The position numbers were made by a program, and so were the translations under genes. From an uncultured Clostridia bacterium (lineage in GTDB: Bacteria > Bacillota > Clostridia > Peptostreptococcales > Anaerovoracaceae), in the NCBI GenBank assembly GCA_944386595.1, contig CALXBQ010000060.1, positions 1 to 63,763 on the forward strand: a stretch of 63,763 nt of DNA, read 5' to 3'. The notes under the pieces are model-generated. The model did no database searches, was not told the origin of the DNA, and was given only the letters and a program-made list of their open reading frames with translations. Positions 7,875 to 16,418 of this stretch are shown one piece after another; position 1 is the stretch's first letter; each line of letters begins with the position of its first letter.

Positions 7875-9102
7875 CAGAACCCCTTCCGCCAACAGAGTCC
7901 ACATAGGATTCTTCGGCAGGAGAAACGCCGGTAAATCCAGTGTAGTAAACGCCGTCACCGGCCAGAATATATCCATCGTCTCCGACGTAAAGGGCACCAC
8001 CACCGACCCGGTCACCAAGGCCATGGAGCTTCTGCCCTTAGGGCCGGTGCTTATCATCGACACGCCGGGCATCGACGACTCCGGAAGCGTGGGAGCCGAG
8101 CGGGTTAAGCGCGCCCGCCGCATCCTCACCAGAACCGATGTCGCCGTGCTGGTGGTGGATAACTTCATCGGTCTTTCCGACGACGACAAAATGCTCATCG
8201 ACAGGTTCCGGGAGAGAAAAATTCCTTTTATCGTCGCCCTGAACAAGGTTGACCTTGCAATGGAATCCCTTTCGGCAGGCGGAAGCGGCGCGGGAGCCAG
8301 CGGAGCTGACGATCTCCGCTACAAGAACCCGGACATTCCTTTCGTCCTCGTCAGCGCACTCACCGGCCAGGGCATTAACGAACTGAAGGAGAAGATTGCC
8401 GAAATCGCAAAACCGGTATCCGAGGATAAGAAACTCATACGCGACCTCATCCCCCGCGGCAGCGTAGTGGTTCTCGTAACTCCTATCGACGAATCCGCTC
8501 CTAAGGGAAGAATCATACTCCCTCAGGTTCAGACCATAAGGGATCTTCTGGACGGCCACGCCATATCTATGGTATGTCAGCCGGATGAGCTTCCTGCCGC
8601 CCTTTCCGCTCTCAGGGAAAAGCCTGCCGCAGTCATCACCGACAGCCAGGTGTTCGGCAAGGTAAGCAGGCTGGTACCGGAGGACATTCCTCTGACGTCC
8701 TTCTCCATACTCTTCGCGCGGTTTAAGGGAATCCTGGACACCGCCGCCGAAGGCGCTTTCGCTCTTTCCGGCATAAAGGACGGAGACAAAATTCTCATAT
8801 CGGAGGGCTGCACCCACCATCGCCAGTGTGAGGACATAGGCACCGTAAAGCTCCCGGGATGGATAAGAGAATTCACCGGATGTAAACCCCAGTTCGCCTT
8901 CACCTCCGGCGGCGAATTCCCGGACGATCTCTCAGGGTATAAGCTGATCGTCCACTGCGGCGGCTGTATGCTCAACGAGCGTGAAGTCATGTACCGCATG
9001 GAACGCTCTCTCATCGCCGGAGTTCCGTTCACCAACTACGGCACCCTCATCGCCCACATGAACGGGATACTCAGGCGGTGTTTGGAGATATTCGACATAT
9101 AG
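7849..9102 (+). CDS. hydF: [FeFe]-hydrogenase maturation GTPase HydF (scaffold)
   Basis: GTPase scaffold that receives the diiron subcluster and passes it to apo-hydrogenase. The P-loop GRRNAGKSS is at residues 23-31, with DTPG and NKVD as the further G-motifs. The C-terminal cluster ligands follow the HydF pattern: Cys-x-His (CTHH) and, about 50 residues later, HCGGC. The length (417 aa) fits the family. It is the last gene of the unit, followed by a terminator. No hydrogenase structural gene lies in this window, so the client enzyme is encoded elsewhere. Confidence 0.97.
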   Translation: MARETSDFNRTPSANRVHIGFFGRRNAGKSSVVNAVTGQNISIVSDVKGTTTDPVTKAMELLPLGPVLIIDTPGIDDSGSVGAERVKRARRILTRTDVAVLVVDNFIGLSDDDKMLIDRFRERKIPFIVALNKVDLAMESLSAGGSGAGASGADDLRYKNPDIPFVLVSALTGQGINELKEKIAEIAKPVSEDKKLIRDLIPRGSVVVLVTPIDESAPKGRIILPQVQTIRDLLDGHAISMVCQPDELPAALSALREKPAAVITDSQVFGKVSRLVPEDIPLTSFSILFARFKGILDTAAEGAFALSGIKDGDKILISEGCTHHRQCEDIGTVKLPGWIREFTGCKPQFAFTSGGEFPDDLSGYKLIVHCGGCMLNEREVMYRMERSLIAGVPFTNYGTLIAHMNGILRRCLEIFDI

Positions 9103-9143
9103 GGGTGTGAACGTCAGGTCCTACACATATCAGACAAAAAAAG

Positions 9144-9193
9144 AAAAGGGCCGGAAGGTTTGGCGCATTGCCTGCTAAATCCCCCGGCCTTTT
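9144..9193. terminator. Bidirectional terminator between hydF and the PrpD-family gene
   Basis: AAAAGG-GCCGG pairs with CCGGCCTTTT across a loop of about 30 nt. Both sides carry A/T runs, so it can end hydEGF (plus) and the catabolic operon (minus). Confidence 0.7.
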
Positions 9194-9209
9194 ATAATTC
9201 TTACTGATT

Positions 9210-10562
9210 CTAATACATAAGCTCCATGATTTTTCTTATGTCATCAACCTTTTCCATGTCTGACAGCATCTCATGAATCTTCTCAGCCTTATCCCTCGGA
9301 AGAATTCCGTCCGTACACTTCATGTACTTCTGGAACAGCTCTTCATCTGACATCGGGTTGGTAAGGTGTCCTACAGGAAATACCTGCTCTTTCGTCAAAA
9401 CTCTGCCGTCTACGGTCTCGATAGTATCAAAGGCCGGTCCGACGCCCATATCAGAAGGAAGATCATCGTAGTCTTCTTTATTGTACATGGAAGTCTTATT
9501 TATGATGTCCTGGATCTCAGGCCTGAATATTACTTCCTCGGTATAGTTGTTCGGCATATTTTCCACACCGTTCAGATAAAGTGCTATCTGGAATCCGATG
9601 CTGAACTTCGCTTCCTCTCCGTTTTTCGGATAAGGAGTAACCAGTTCTCTCATTGCAGGCTTTGAAAGTCCGCAGGTTATACTCTTAATGTCGGCAGCCT
9701 TAAGACCGTTTTCATTTATGATGTCTACCAGCCCGTCTACGGCTCTGTGAGTGCTGCTGCAAGACGGGTATCTCTTTATGGCAAATCCCGGCGAACATAC
9801 ATCCCAGTCGTTTCCCAACGTCTTTGCAAAATCGTCTCCGAACTCTTCGAACCTCTTTGTTGAATACTCAAAAAGATATCCTTCCTTTCCGTCGAGAGCG
9901 GAAGGCGACGAGTCAAAGCCTGCATCGGCAAGCTGGGCAGCGTATACTCCGTCAGATGCGGTCTTTCCTATGTGGATGGATTTTGTGGCCGTTCCGAAAT
10001 TCTCTCTTACACCCGACGCCATAGACGCAGCTATGCCTATGGTGTGCATGAGCTTTTCCGCATCCTGCCCCAGAATATATCCGCTGCCTGCAGCCGCTCC
10101 GATAACTCCCGTTATGCTGCTGGCGTGCCAGCCTCTTTCGTGAAGGTATTTAGCGCAGATTCTGCCGATTTTGCATTCCACCTCTGTTGCCAGAATGAAA
10201 GCTTTGAGAACCTTTTCACCAGAGCATTCGTTTTCTTCTCCCAGAGCCAGAACCGAAGGAAGCACGGCGATGGTCGGGTGCCCCAGATTGGACGACGCCG
10301 TGTCGTCAAGCTCCAGTTCGTGACCTGCTATTCCGTTTACAAAGGCTGCATCTCTCGGTATGTATCCTCTACCGAAGCCGACGATTGTAGCGTTTCCGCC
10401 GCGACACGCAAGGCGAAAGGCGTTTTCAGCGCAGTGAGTTCTGCATCCGGCAATCATAGCTCCCGTAGAATCTATTATAGATCTCTTTGCCAGATAACGC
10501 GCCTGTTCGGAAAAGTCATCTCTGTCGGCTACGAAATCAGCCAGTATCTTGCTGAGTGTCAT
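9210..10562 (-). CDS. MmgE/PrpD-family protein (epimerase- or dehydratase-like)
   Basis: A full-length (450 aa) MmgE/PrpD member: the N-terminal helical domain contains AGHELELDDT and GHPTIAVLPSVLALGE, followed by the smaller C-terminal lid domain. The family includes 2-methylcitrate dehydratase, cis-aconitate decarboxylase and iminodisuccinate epimerase. No methylcitrate cycle genes are near. Its start lies three bases after the stop of an argininosuccinate-lyase-like gene, with GGAGG inside that gene's end. By analogy with the iminodisuccinate epimerase/lyase pair I infer it epimerises or otherwise prepares the lyase substrate. The substrate is unknown. Last gene of a sigma-54-driven operon. 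Confidence 0.9.
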   Translation of the reverse strand: MTLSKILADFVADRDDFSEQARYLAKRSIIDSTGAMIAGCRTHCAENAFRLACRGGNATIVGFGRGYIPRDAAFVNGIAGHELELDDTASSNLGHPTIAVLPSVLALGEENECSGEKVLKAFILATEVECKIGRICAKYLHERGWHASSITGVIGAAAGSGYILGQDAEKLMHTIGIAASMASGVRENFGTATKSIHIGKTASDGVYAAQLADAGFDSSPSALDGKEGYLFEYSTKRFEEFGDDFAKTLGNDWDVCSPGFAIKRYPSCSSTHRAVDGLVDIINENGLKAADIKSITCGLSKPAMRELVTPYPKNGEEAKFSIGFQIALYLNGVENMPNNYTEEVIFRPEIQDIINKTSMYNKEDYDDLPSDMGVGPAFDTIETVDGRVLTKEQVFPVGHLTNPMSDEELFQKYMKCTDGILPRDKAEKIHEMLSDMEKVDDIRKIMELMY

Positions 10563-10565
10563 TTT

Positions 10566-12065
10566 CTAAACCTCCGATGCTAAGGCTTTTGCCATGCTCA
10601 TGAGCTTTTCGGACGCTTCCTTGTCAGCCTGAACCCTGGCAAGCCATTCTCTTTCCAGCTCATCGACCTTCTTCCAGCCTGCGTCTATCATTTCCTGAAC
10701 TCTTTCAGGACTCGGTCCGCCCGGAATATCGCGTCTCATAACGTTTTCCACAGGATCAAGGGCATGGCGTATAAGTTCATCGTCCATATCCACGTCCATA
10801 TTCAGAGCCTCTTTGGCAGCTCTCTTTACGAGAGCGCTGTCTACCTCATCGATGGATATATTCTCCTCATGAGCAATAACAACCATCTTTCCGACTATCT
10901 TCTTCGCGGCCGAGAAGGAAAGTCCCAGATTCTTCACCATGGAATCGGCTAAATCGGTAACGGTACAGAAGCCCATTTTCGTCACTTCAAGGCCTCTTTC
11001 CTTATTCACCTCTAAAGTTCTTACTATTCCTTCAAGCAGATAGGTGCTCTGCTTCATCTTTTCAGCAATCTCGTACCAGAGACTCACAACGAATCCCGGT
11101 TCACGACCGTTGCCCTGCGGATACGCCTTCATACATGCAAGCATGGTCTGAAGCGCTCCGTAAGTCCACTCTCCCGAATATCTCAGAGTCTCAAGAGATA
11201 CCGGATTTCTCTTCTGCGGCATTATGGTGCTGTAGGAACAGTATTTCAAAGCCAGCTGGGAAATTCCAACCTCATTAAGGTTCCACAGGAGCAGGCTTTC
11301 TATCATACGCCCTACATTGTTTAAATAGATTGCCATATCAGCTGCAGGCTCATAGGCAAAGTCCACCGTTGCCGTAGCATCCATGGAATTTACCAGATAT
11401 CCGTCGAATCCGAGAAGTTCCGCCGTTCTTTCCCTGCTTATAGGGAAGCTTGTGGTAGCTATGGCGGCTCCTCCCATGGTGCTTCTGTTCACCCTCTTGT
11501 AGGATTCCATAATGCGCTCCGCGTCTCTTACGAAGGCCTGGAAGCAGCTGGTGTAGAAATGTCCCAGCGTAATCGGCTGAGCCTGCTGAGAGTGATGAGT
11601 ATAGGCAGGTATTACGGTTTCCTTATGCTTTTCTGCCTCGTTCAGAAGCGTTTTCATCAAAAGGAGCAGCGCTTCTATGTCCTCAAGTATTACTCTCCGG
11701 CTGTATACTCTTTCAACACTGGAGTTGAGATCGTTTCTCGAACGTCCCGTATGAACCTTTCCGCCGGTTTCTATGCCCAGTTCATCTATAAGCCACTCTT
11801 CTATATTGGAGTAAAGATCCGTAAGGCCGGGACGGAACGGAATATTCTCCGGTCCCATCTCCTTAAGGCGCAGCAGCGCCTTAAGGATTTTACAAGCTTC
11901 TTCTTTAGTGATTATCTCCTGCTCCATGAGCATAATCACATGAGCGCAGTGATTTTCCAGCTGACACTGGAAGGACTGACAGTCCTCCACTATGGTATCT
12001 TCTGCGTGCTTATCGAGGATGACCGTATCAAGTCCCTCGTATTTTTTATAGTCGATTTCTCTCAT
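10566..12065 (-). CDS. Argininosuccinate-lyase-like lyase of the fumarase/aspartase superfamily
   Basis: Superfamily signatures are clear: HTGRSRNDLN, AYTHHSQQAQPITLGHF, and the flexible catalytic loop STIMPQKRNP with the active-site Ser kept. At 499 aa it is longer than normal ArgH (about 460), and the THLQ block is altered to THHSQ, so it is probably not the biosynthetic enzyme; no argG or other arginine genes are nearby. Such lyases release fumarate from N- or S-succinyl compounds (argininosuccinate, EDDS, iminodisuccinate, 2-succinocysteine). It lies between an NhaC carrier and a PrpD-family gene. The exact substrate cannot be read from sequence. Confidence 0.85.
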   Translation of the reverse strand: MREIDYKKYEGLDTVILDKHAEDTIVEDCQSFQCQLENHCAHVIMLMEQEIITKEEACKILKALLRLKEMGPENIPFRPGLTDLYSNIEEWLIDELGIETGGKVHTGRSRNDLNSSVERVYSRRVILEDIEALLLLMKTLLNEAEKHKETVIPAYTHHSQQAQPITLGHFYTSCFQAFVRDAERIMESYKRVNRSTMGGAAIATTSFPISRERTAELLGFDGYLVNSMDATATVDFAYEPAADMAIYLNNVGRMIESLLLWNLNEVGISQLALKYCSYSTIMPQKRNPVSLETLRYSGEWTYGALQTMLACMKAYPQGNGREPGFVVSLWYEIAEKMKQSTYLLEGIVRTLEVNKERGLEVTKMGFCTVTDLADSMVKNLGLSFSAAKKIVGKMVVIAHEENISIDEVDSALVKRAAKEALNMDVDMDDELIRHALDPVENVMRRDIPGGPSPERVQEMIDAGWKKVDELEREWLARVQADKEASEKLMSMAKALASEV

Positions 12066-12105
12066 TTGGTTTCACTTCACATCCTTATCATCTGAGGCAA
12101 TATCC

Positions 12106-13620
12106 CTATGCCGTTTTCTTTCCGCCCATCACTTTGGTTGCAAGTATATACAGCACCACCAGAATTGCTATTGCTATCGGAAGTGCTATAACCGCCGAAA
12201 GTTCTGCAACTCCGAGAATGAGGTATGCCAGGAATGCTGATACGGCCGCCAGCAGTGCGTACGGAATCTGAGTCTTAACGTGCTCGATGTGGTTACATCC
12301 TGCAGCCATCGAGGACATTACCGTAGTATCGGAAATAGGCGCGCAGTGATCTCCGAAGAGAGAACCTGAAAGTACTGCGCCGATGGTGATGAATTCGGAA
12401 ACTCCGAATCCGTATGCCATATGTATTCCCAGAGGCAGAAGGATTGCCATGGTTCCCCAGCTTGTGCCTGTTGCAAAGGATATAACGGAACCGATTGCGA
12501 AGAGCATTGCAGGTACCAGCGCCGCAGGGATAATGTCGACTGTGGAGTCTACTATGAATGTAGAAGTTCCAAGATCTCCGCAAACTCCGCCTACGCCCCA
12601 TGCGCATATTATGATTACCAGAATTCCGGCCATCTTCTTGATACCGTCTATAAACGTGTTGAACACTTCGTCGAATGTCATCAGCTTCTGCACGAGTATC
12701 ATTATTCCCATGGTAATTGAAGCCAGGAAATATCCGGAAGTAAGCGCTACTCTTATCATAGAACCTGCTACCGATTCACGAGGCCAGCCCCAGCTGAAGA
12801 ACATAATAAATATTGTGGCAAATAGTACTATGAGAGGGAGTCCCATGTTCCATGCGGATACTTTCTTATCCTCGGAAACTATAACCTCTTCCCCTGCCGC
12901 CTTCTGTTCCTCAGTCAGACCCTGCTGAGCGACGATTTCCGACTGTACCATAGGCCCGAAGTCTCTCTTGCCGAACGCGATGAGCGGTACCAGTATCAGC
13001 GCGAGAATAGCGTAGAACTGATAAGGTATTGCAGCTACAAACGTACCTACATCAGTACCTTCAATGCCGAGGTTCTCAAACTCTGTAGCGATAATGCTCA
13101 TGATGTAAACGCCCCAGCCGGTTATAGGAACCAGTATACATACCGGAGATGATGTAGAGTCCAGTATGTACGCCAGCTTAGCTCTCGATACCTTCAGTCT
13201 GTCGAAGATAGGACGGAATATAGGTCCCAGAATCAAGCTGTTACCGGAGTCTGAGAAGAATATGGCCAGTCCGCCCAGCCATCCGCAGACCTGAGCTGTG
13301 GATTTGCTTTTAACCTTACGCGCAATAGCTGATGCAAATGCTCTCGCGCCTCCTGACTTTTCCAGCAGCGCTACGAAGCCTCCTACGAAGGACATCATGA
13401 TGATGGTCTGCGCATTGCCGCTGTCTGTAATGTTTACGAACAGATAATTGCTGAACATGTCCTGCATAGCAATCCATGGATTCCATGATGCGATAATAAG
13501 AGTTCCGACGAACAAGCTTATTATCAGTGACAGTACAACGTTCTTGGTCCAGAATGCCAAAACTACCGCGAGGATGGCAGGTATTAAAGATAGGATACCA
13601 TAGTTTACAACTTCTTCCAT
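12106..13620 (-). CDS. NhaC-family Na+/H+ antiporter-type carrier
   Basis: Integral membrane protein of 504 aa with about 11-12 hydrophobic segments and the family blocks FSDSGNSLILGP and SGSLFGDHCAPISDTTVMSS. The NhaC family includes Na+/H+ antiporters, malate/lactate antiporters and amino-acid exchangers. The place as first gene of a catabolic operon behind a sigma-54 promoter (13678-13693) suggests it imports the amino-acid-like substrate or exchanges it for a product, which is an inference. The start has an AGGTAACG ribosome site. Confidence 0.88.
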   Translation of the reverse strand: MEEVVNYGILSLIPAILAVVLAFWTKNVVLSLIISLFVGTLIIASWNPWIAMQDMFSNYLFVNITDSGNAQTIIMMSFVGGFVALLEKSGGARAFASAIARKVKSKSTAQVCGWLGGLAIFFSDSGNSLILGPIFRPIFDRLKVSRAKLAYILDSTSSPVCILVPITGWGVYIMSIIATEFENLGIEGTDVGTFVAAIPYQFYAILALILVPLIAFGKRDFGPMVQSEIVAQQGLTEEQKAAGEEVIVSEDKKVSAWNMGLPLIVLFATIFIMFFSWGWPRESVAGSMIRVALTSGYFLASITMGIMILVQKLMTFDEVFNTFIDGIKKMAGILVIIICAWGVGGVCGDLGTSTFIVDSTVDIIPAALVPAMLFAIGSVISFATGTSWGTMAILLPLGIHMAYGFGVSEFITIGAVLSGSLFGDHCAPISDTTVMSSMAAGCNHIEHVKTQIPYALLAAVSAFLAYLILGVAELSAVIALPIAIAILVVLYILATKVMGGKKTA

Positions 13621-13677
13621 AAAACGTTACCTCCTTGAAGATTTAAATGTCAAATAAAACATCTTACTTATTTCAGT

Positions 13678-13693
13678 AGCAATTATGGTGCCA
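13678..13693 (-). promoter_or_regulatory. Sigma-54 promoter of the nhaC-lyase-prpD operon
   Basis: The minus strand reads TGGCACCATAATTGCT, a near-perfect -24/-12 element with GG and GC ten bases apart, 58 bp before the NhaC-family start. A sigma-54 activator gene lies immediately upstream. Confidence 0.9.
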
Positions 13694-13820
13694 ATCCATG
13701 GGTCCCGCATTTCTCAGCCTTTTCTCCTTCCACATCAAAAATTTTCATCGTTTTTCTTATGATTTTCCCCTTTAAATGGAGCTGAAAATTTCTAAATAGT
13801 TGATAAATAACCTGCATTTT

Positions 13821-13928
13821 GACGGAAATTCGTCAGAACCTGCGCGTGTTTACAAGGCTTCTCCCCCGACGATACTTTTCTATAAAAGAAAAAGACGGAA
13901 ATCCGTCTTAATATGACGAATTCCCGTC
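13821..13928. promoter_or_regulatory. Three 14-bp putative enhancer (UAS) sites
   Basis: GACGGAAATTCGTC (13821-13834), GACGGAAATCCGTC (13894-13907) and, on the other strand, GACGGGAATTCGTC (13915-13928) are near-identical imperfect dyads. They lie 128, 201 and 222 bp upstream of the -24 element, a normal distance for enhancer-binding proteins. The middle copy doubles as a terminator stem and the third is inside the 3' end of the regulator gene. Confidence 0.65.
13884..13909 (-). terminator. Terminator of the sigma-54 regulator gene
   Basis: The stem AAGACGG (13892-13898)/CCGTCTT (13903-13909) begins inside the stop codon. On the minus strand it is followed by TTTCTTTT. It overlaps one putative enhancer copy. 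Confidence 0.65.
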
Positions 13929-15326
13929 TTTTTTGATTCCATATTTCTCCATTTTATAGTTGAGACTGGTGCGCGGTATCTTGAGTTTTTTTGCTGCATC
14001 TACGATCTTCCACCTGCTTTGACTTAGCGCGTTTATAATCAGCCTTTTCTCGTAGGCTTCCATAGCATCGGTGAGAGATATTTCGTTTTCTTCGCTAAGA
14101 CCCTCAATCCTGTCGTCCGGCGGAGAGGCCATGGTCAAATATGCAGGCAGATTTTCAAGCTCTATCATACGGCTGCTTTCCACCATATTCATTGCAGCTT
14201 CTATAACGTGCTCCAGCTCTCTTACGTTCCCCTTCCACTCGTTATCCATGAGAAAACTGAGCGCGCTGCTGTCAAGACCCTTTACGTTCTTCTCGAACTC
14301 CTCATTGTACTTTTTTATGAAGTATTCCACCAGTATCTCAATATCTTCGATTCTGTCTCTTAAAGGCGGAATGCTTATACTTATGGTATTAAGTCTGTAG
14401 AGAAGGTCTTCTCTTATGGCCTTTGATTCGAGAAGCTCGTCCACTGTCTGATTGGTAGAGGCTATAACCCTTACATCAACGTCAATGGACTTTGATGCGC
14501 CAAGCGGCATAACAGTCTTTTCCTGGAGAACGCGTAGAAGCTTCGCCTGAAGCGCCATAGGCATTGAATTTATCTCATCAAGATAGATTGTACCTCCGTT
14601 AGCCTCCTCGAATATGCCTTTTTTGTTTTCTGCGCCGGTGAAAGCGCCCTTTCTGGAACCGAAAAGCAGACCCTCCAGTATGTTTTCCGGAAGAGCGGCG
14701 CAGTTCAAAGCTATGAAGGGTTTATTCTTTCTATACCCTGAGTTATGGATAGACGACACCACCAGCTCTTTTCCGGTTCCCGTCTCACCGTATACCAGCA
14801 CGGAAGATCTGCTGTTTGCAATCTGAACGATTGATTTCTTTATCTCTTCCATGGATTTATTCCGGGTTATTATATCGCTCAGGACATACTTCGCTCCGTT
14901 AAGCGGCTTGTCGTGCTGCGTCGGAAGCTTCTTTTCGGGAATGCGGTTTTCTATATGGGTGATATCCTTGGACAGCTCTACGGCTCCCACGATGTTTCCC
15001 CGCGAAATGATGGGTATGGTCAGGTTTTTCGTTACAACCTTGCCTCCGAGATGATTCCATACCGTCTGCCTTTCATTATATACAATCTTGCCCGTCGAAA
15101 TTGCCCTCATCAGAGAGCTGTTCTCATAGCTGATGGAGGGGAAAACGTCGAGAAGATTTTTGCCTACGGCCCATATGTTATGCGTCCGGTTTTCCTCCTC
15201 CGTGTACCGCGGATTAAAGCGCTGCTTCACTATAATCCTGCCCGTTTCATCTATGGCGGTCAGAGAATCTATGTATCCGAAATTTTCAAGGAGCCACTGC
15301 ATATTTTCTTCTTTTTTCTTAGTCAT
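13908..15326 (-). CDS. Sigma-54-dependent transcriptional activator (RocR-like, PAS-AAA+-Fis)
   Basis: The N-terminal 1-130 is a PAS-like sensor. The AAA+ domain has Walker A GETGTGKE (180-187), the sigma-54 contact loop GAFTGA (227-232), Walker B TIYLDE (about 247) and GNVRELEHV. A Fis-type helix-turn-helix ends the protein. The length (472 aa) and layout match RocR/BkdR-type activators of amino-acid breakdown. It has no response-regulator receiver, so it probably senses a small molecule through the PAS domain. It follows the racemase-family gene by 23 bp with AGGAGGGGG. It is the likely activator of the three sigma-54 promoters in this island. Confidence 0.95.
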   Translation of the reverse strand: MTKKKEENMQWLLENFGYIDSLTAIDETGRIIVKQRFNPRYTEEENRTHNIWAVGKNLLDVFPSISYENSSLMRAISTGKIVYNERQTVWNHLGGKVVTKNLTIPIISRGNIVGAVELSKDITHIENRIPEKKLPTQHDKPLNGAKYVLSDIITRNKSMEEIKKSIVQIANSRSSVLVYGETGTGKELVVSSIHNSGYRKNKPFIALNCAALPENILEGLLFGSRKGAFTGAENKKGIFEEANGGTIYLDEINSMPMALQAKLLRVLQEKTVMPLGASKSIDVDVRVIASTNQTVDELLESKAIREDLLYRLNTISISIPPLRDRIEDIEILVEYFIKKYNEEFEKNVKGLDSSALSFLMDNEWKGNVRELEHVIEAAMNMVESSRMIELENLPAYLTMASPPDDRIEGLSEENEISLTDAMEAYEKRLIINALSQSRWKIVDAAKKLKIPRTSLNYKMEKYGIKKDGNSSY

Positions 15327-15349
15327 TTTCCCCCTCCTTTCACACTGCG

Positions 15350-16345
15350 TTATTCGAACAGGAATCCCTCCACAAGCGGATCATCCGCCTCGTCGAACAC
15401 GAACTTGTGGAAGCCCGTAATTCTGGCCTGGCCGGTGATTTCCGTAACGTATTCCTTATGCCCGTCAACTTCAAGAATCTGCTTGATCTTTCCGATAAAC
15501 AGACCGTCCACTATGCCCTCGTGCACGAAAGGCTGATCCACTTTAAGTAAATCGTTTTCTCCAAGCCATGCAAGCTTTGCGCTGGTGCCGGTTCCTCCCG
15601 GAGAACGGTCAGGAGAACCGAATCCGGAGCTGTGAACGACTCTTAAATCGGAGTCCGCGAATTTAGGCGTGTCGTACCACTGAACGAGGGTTATCTTGTA
15701 TTCATCCTTTCCTATAACCTCATCGCACGCCTTTCTGATTTTTGCCGAATAGTACTTGATCTTCGACGCATATTCCGGCGTTATCTTAACATTGAACCTT
15801 TCGGCCGGGACGATTGCAAATACGTTTCCTCCGTAAGCCACATTCACAGGAATGTCCTTTATATCGTCCACATCGATGCGAATTTCGTTTTCTATTACGA
15901 AGCTGTTTACGTTCTGTACCGACGTACTCTCCACGAAGGTCTTGTCATCGTTAAAGTTATTATGAATCTTAACAAGTCCTGCAGGAGTCTCTATGATGTA
16001 CTCATCCTTATGCTCATCCGGGACGAGACCTATCTCCTGAAGCGCGGTGCCTACGCCTATAGTCGCATGTCCGCACATATCAAGGTACTGCACGTCGTCC
16101 ATATAAAAGATACCGAAATCGGCTTCAGGCGCTGTAGGCGGAACCACCGCAGCACAGAGCATGCCTGCATGTCCCCTCGGCTCATAGGTGAGCCTTGTCC
16201 TGATATAGTCGTAATGCTCCTTGAAATAATCCCGCTTTTCCTTTACATTCTTACCGTGCAGCCTTGGAATCCCGCTCAGTATTATTCTGGTCGGTTCGCC
16301 TGCGGTATGAGTGTCCACGGTATCGATCATTCTGGTAAACTTCAT
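15350..16345 (-). CDS. Proline racemase-family protein with Cys-to-Gly change
   Basis: Complete proline racemase/hydroxyproline epimerase fold (331 aa). The first catalytic Cys is present at residue 91 in DMCGHATIGVG. At the second site, where racemases have Cys in DRSPCGTGT, this protein has Gly-250 (DRSPGGTGT, codon GGA). Trans-3-hydroxyproline dehydratases of this family have one Cys and a Thr, so one-base chemistry such as dehydration is more likely than racemisation, but the Gly form may be yet another activity. It has its own sigma-54 promoter, and the activator gene follows in the same unit. Confidence 0.88.
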   Translation of the reverse strand: MKFTRMIDTVDTHTAGEPTRIILSGIPRLHGKNVKEKRDYFKEHYDYIRTRLTYEPRGHAGMLCAAVVPPTAPEADFGIFYMDDVQYLDMCGHATIGVGTALQEIGLVPDEHKDEYIIETPAGLVKIHNNFNDDKTFVESTSVQNVNSFVIENEIRIDVDDIKDIPVNVAYGGNVFAIVPAERFNVKITPEYASKIKYYSAKIRKACDEVIGKDEYKITLVQWYDTPKFADSDLRVVHSSGFGSPDRSPGGTGTSAKLAWLGENDLLKVDQPFVHEGIVDGLFIGKIKQILEVDGHKEYVTEITGQARITGFHKFVFDEADDPLVEGFLFE

Positions 16346-16395
16346 CTTATCCCTCCTTGCATTTCATTAGTAAAGGTTTTCCTGATAAGAAATAA

Positions 16396-16411
16396 AGCAA
16401 TTTCTATGCCA
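16396..16411 (-). promoter_or_regulatory. Sigma-54 promoter of the racemase-family/regulator unit
   Basis: The minus strand reads TGGCATAGAAATTGCT, eight bases after the transporter stop and about 50 bp before the racemase-family start. The core is shared with the promoter at 17867-17882. Confidence 0.88.
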
Positions 16412-16418
16412 TTTGGCC

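Noticed and set aside
10566..12065. Ordinary biosynthetic argininosuccinate lyase
   Set aside because: There is no argG or other arginine gene nearby, the THLQ block is changed, the protein is longer, and the operon is a sigma-54 catabolic one. A side activity on argininosuccinate remains possible.
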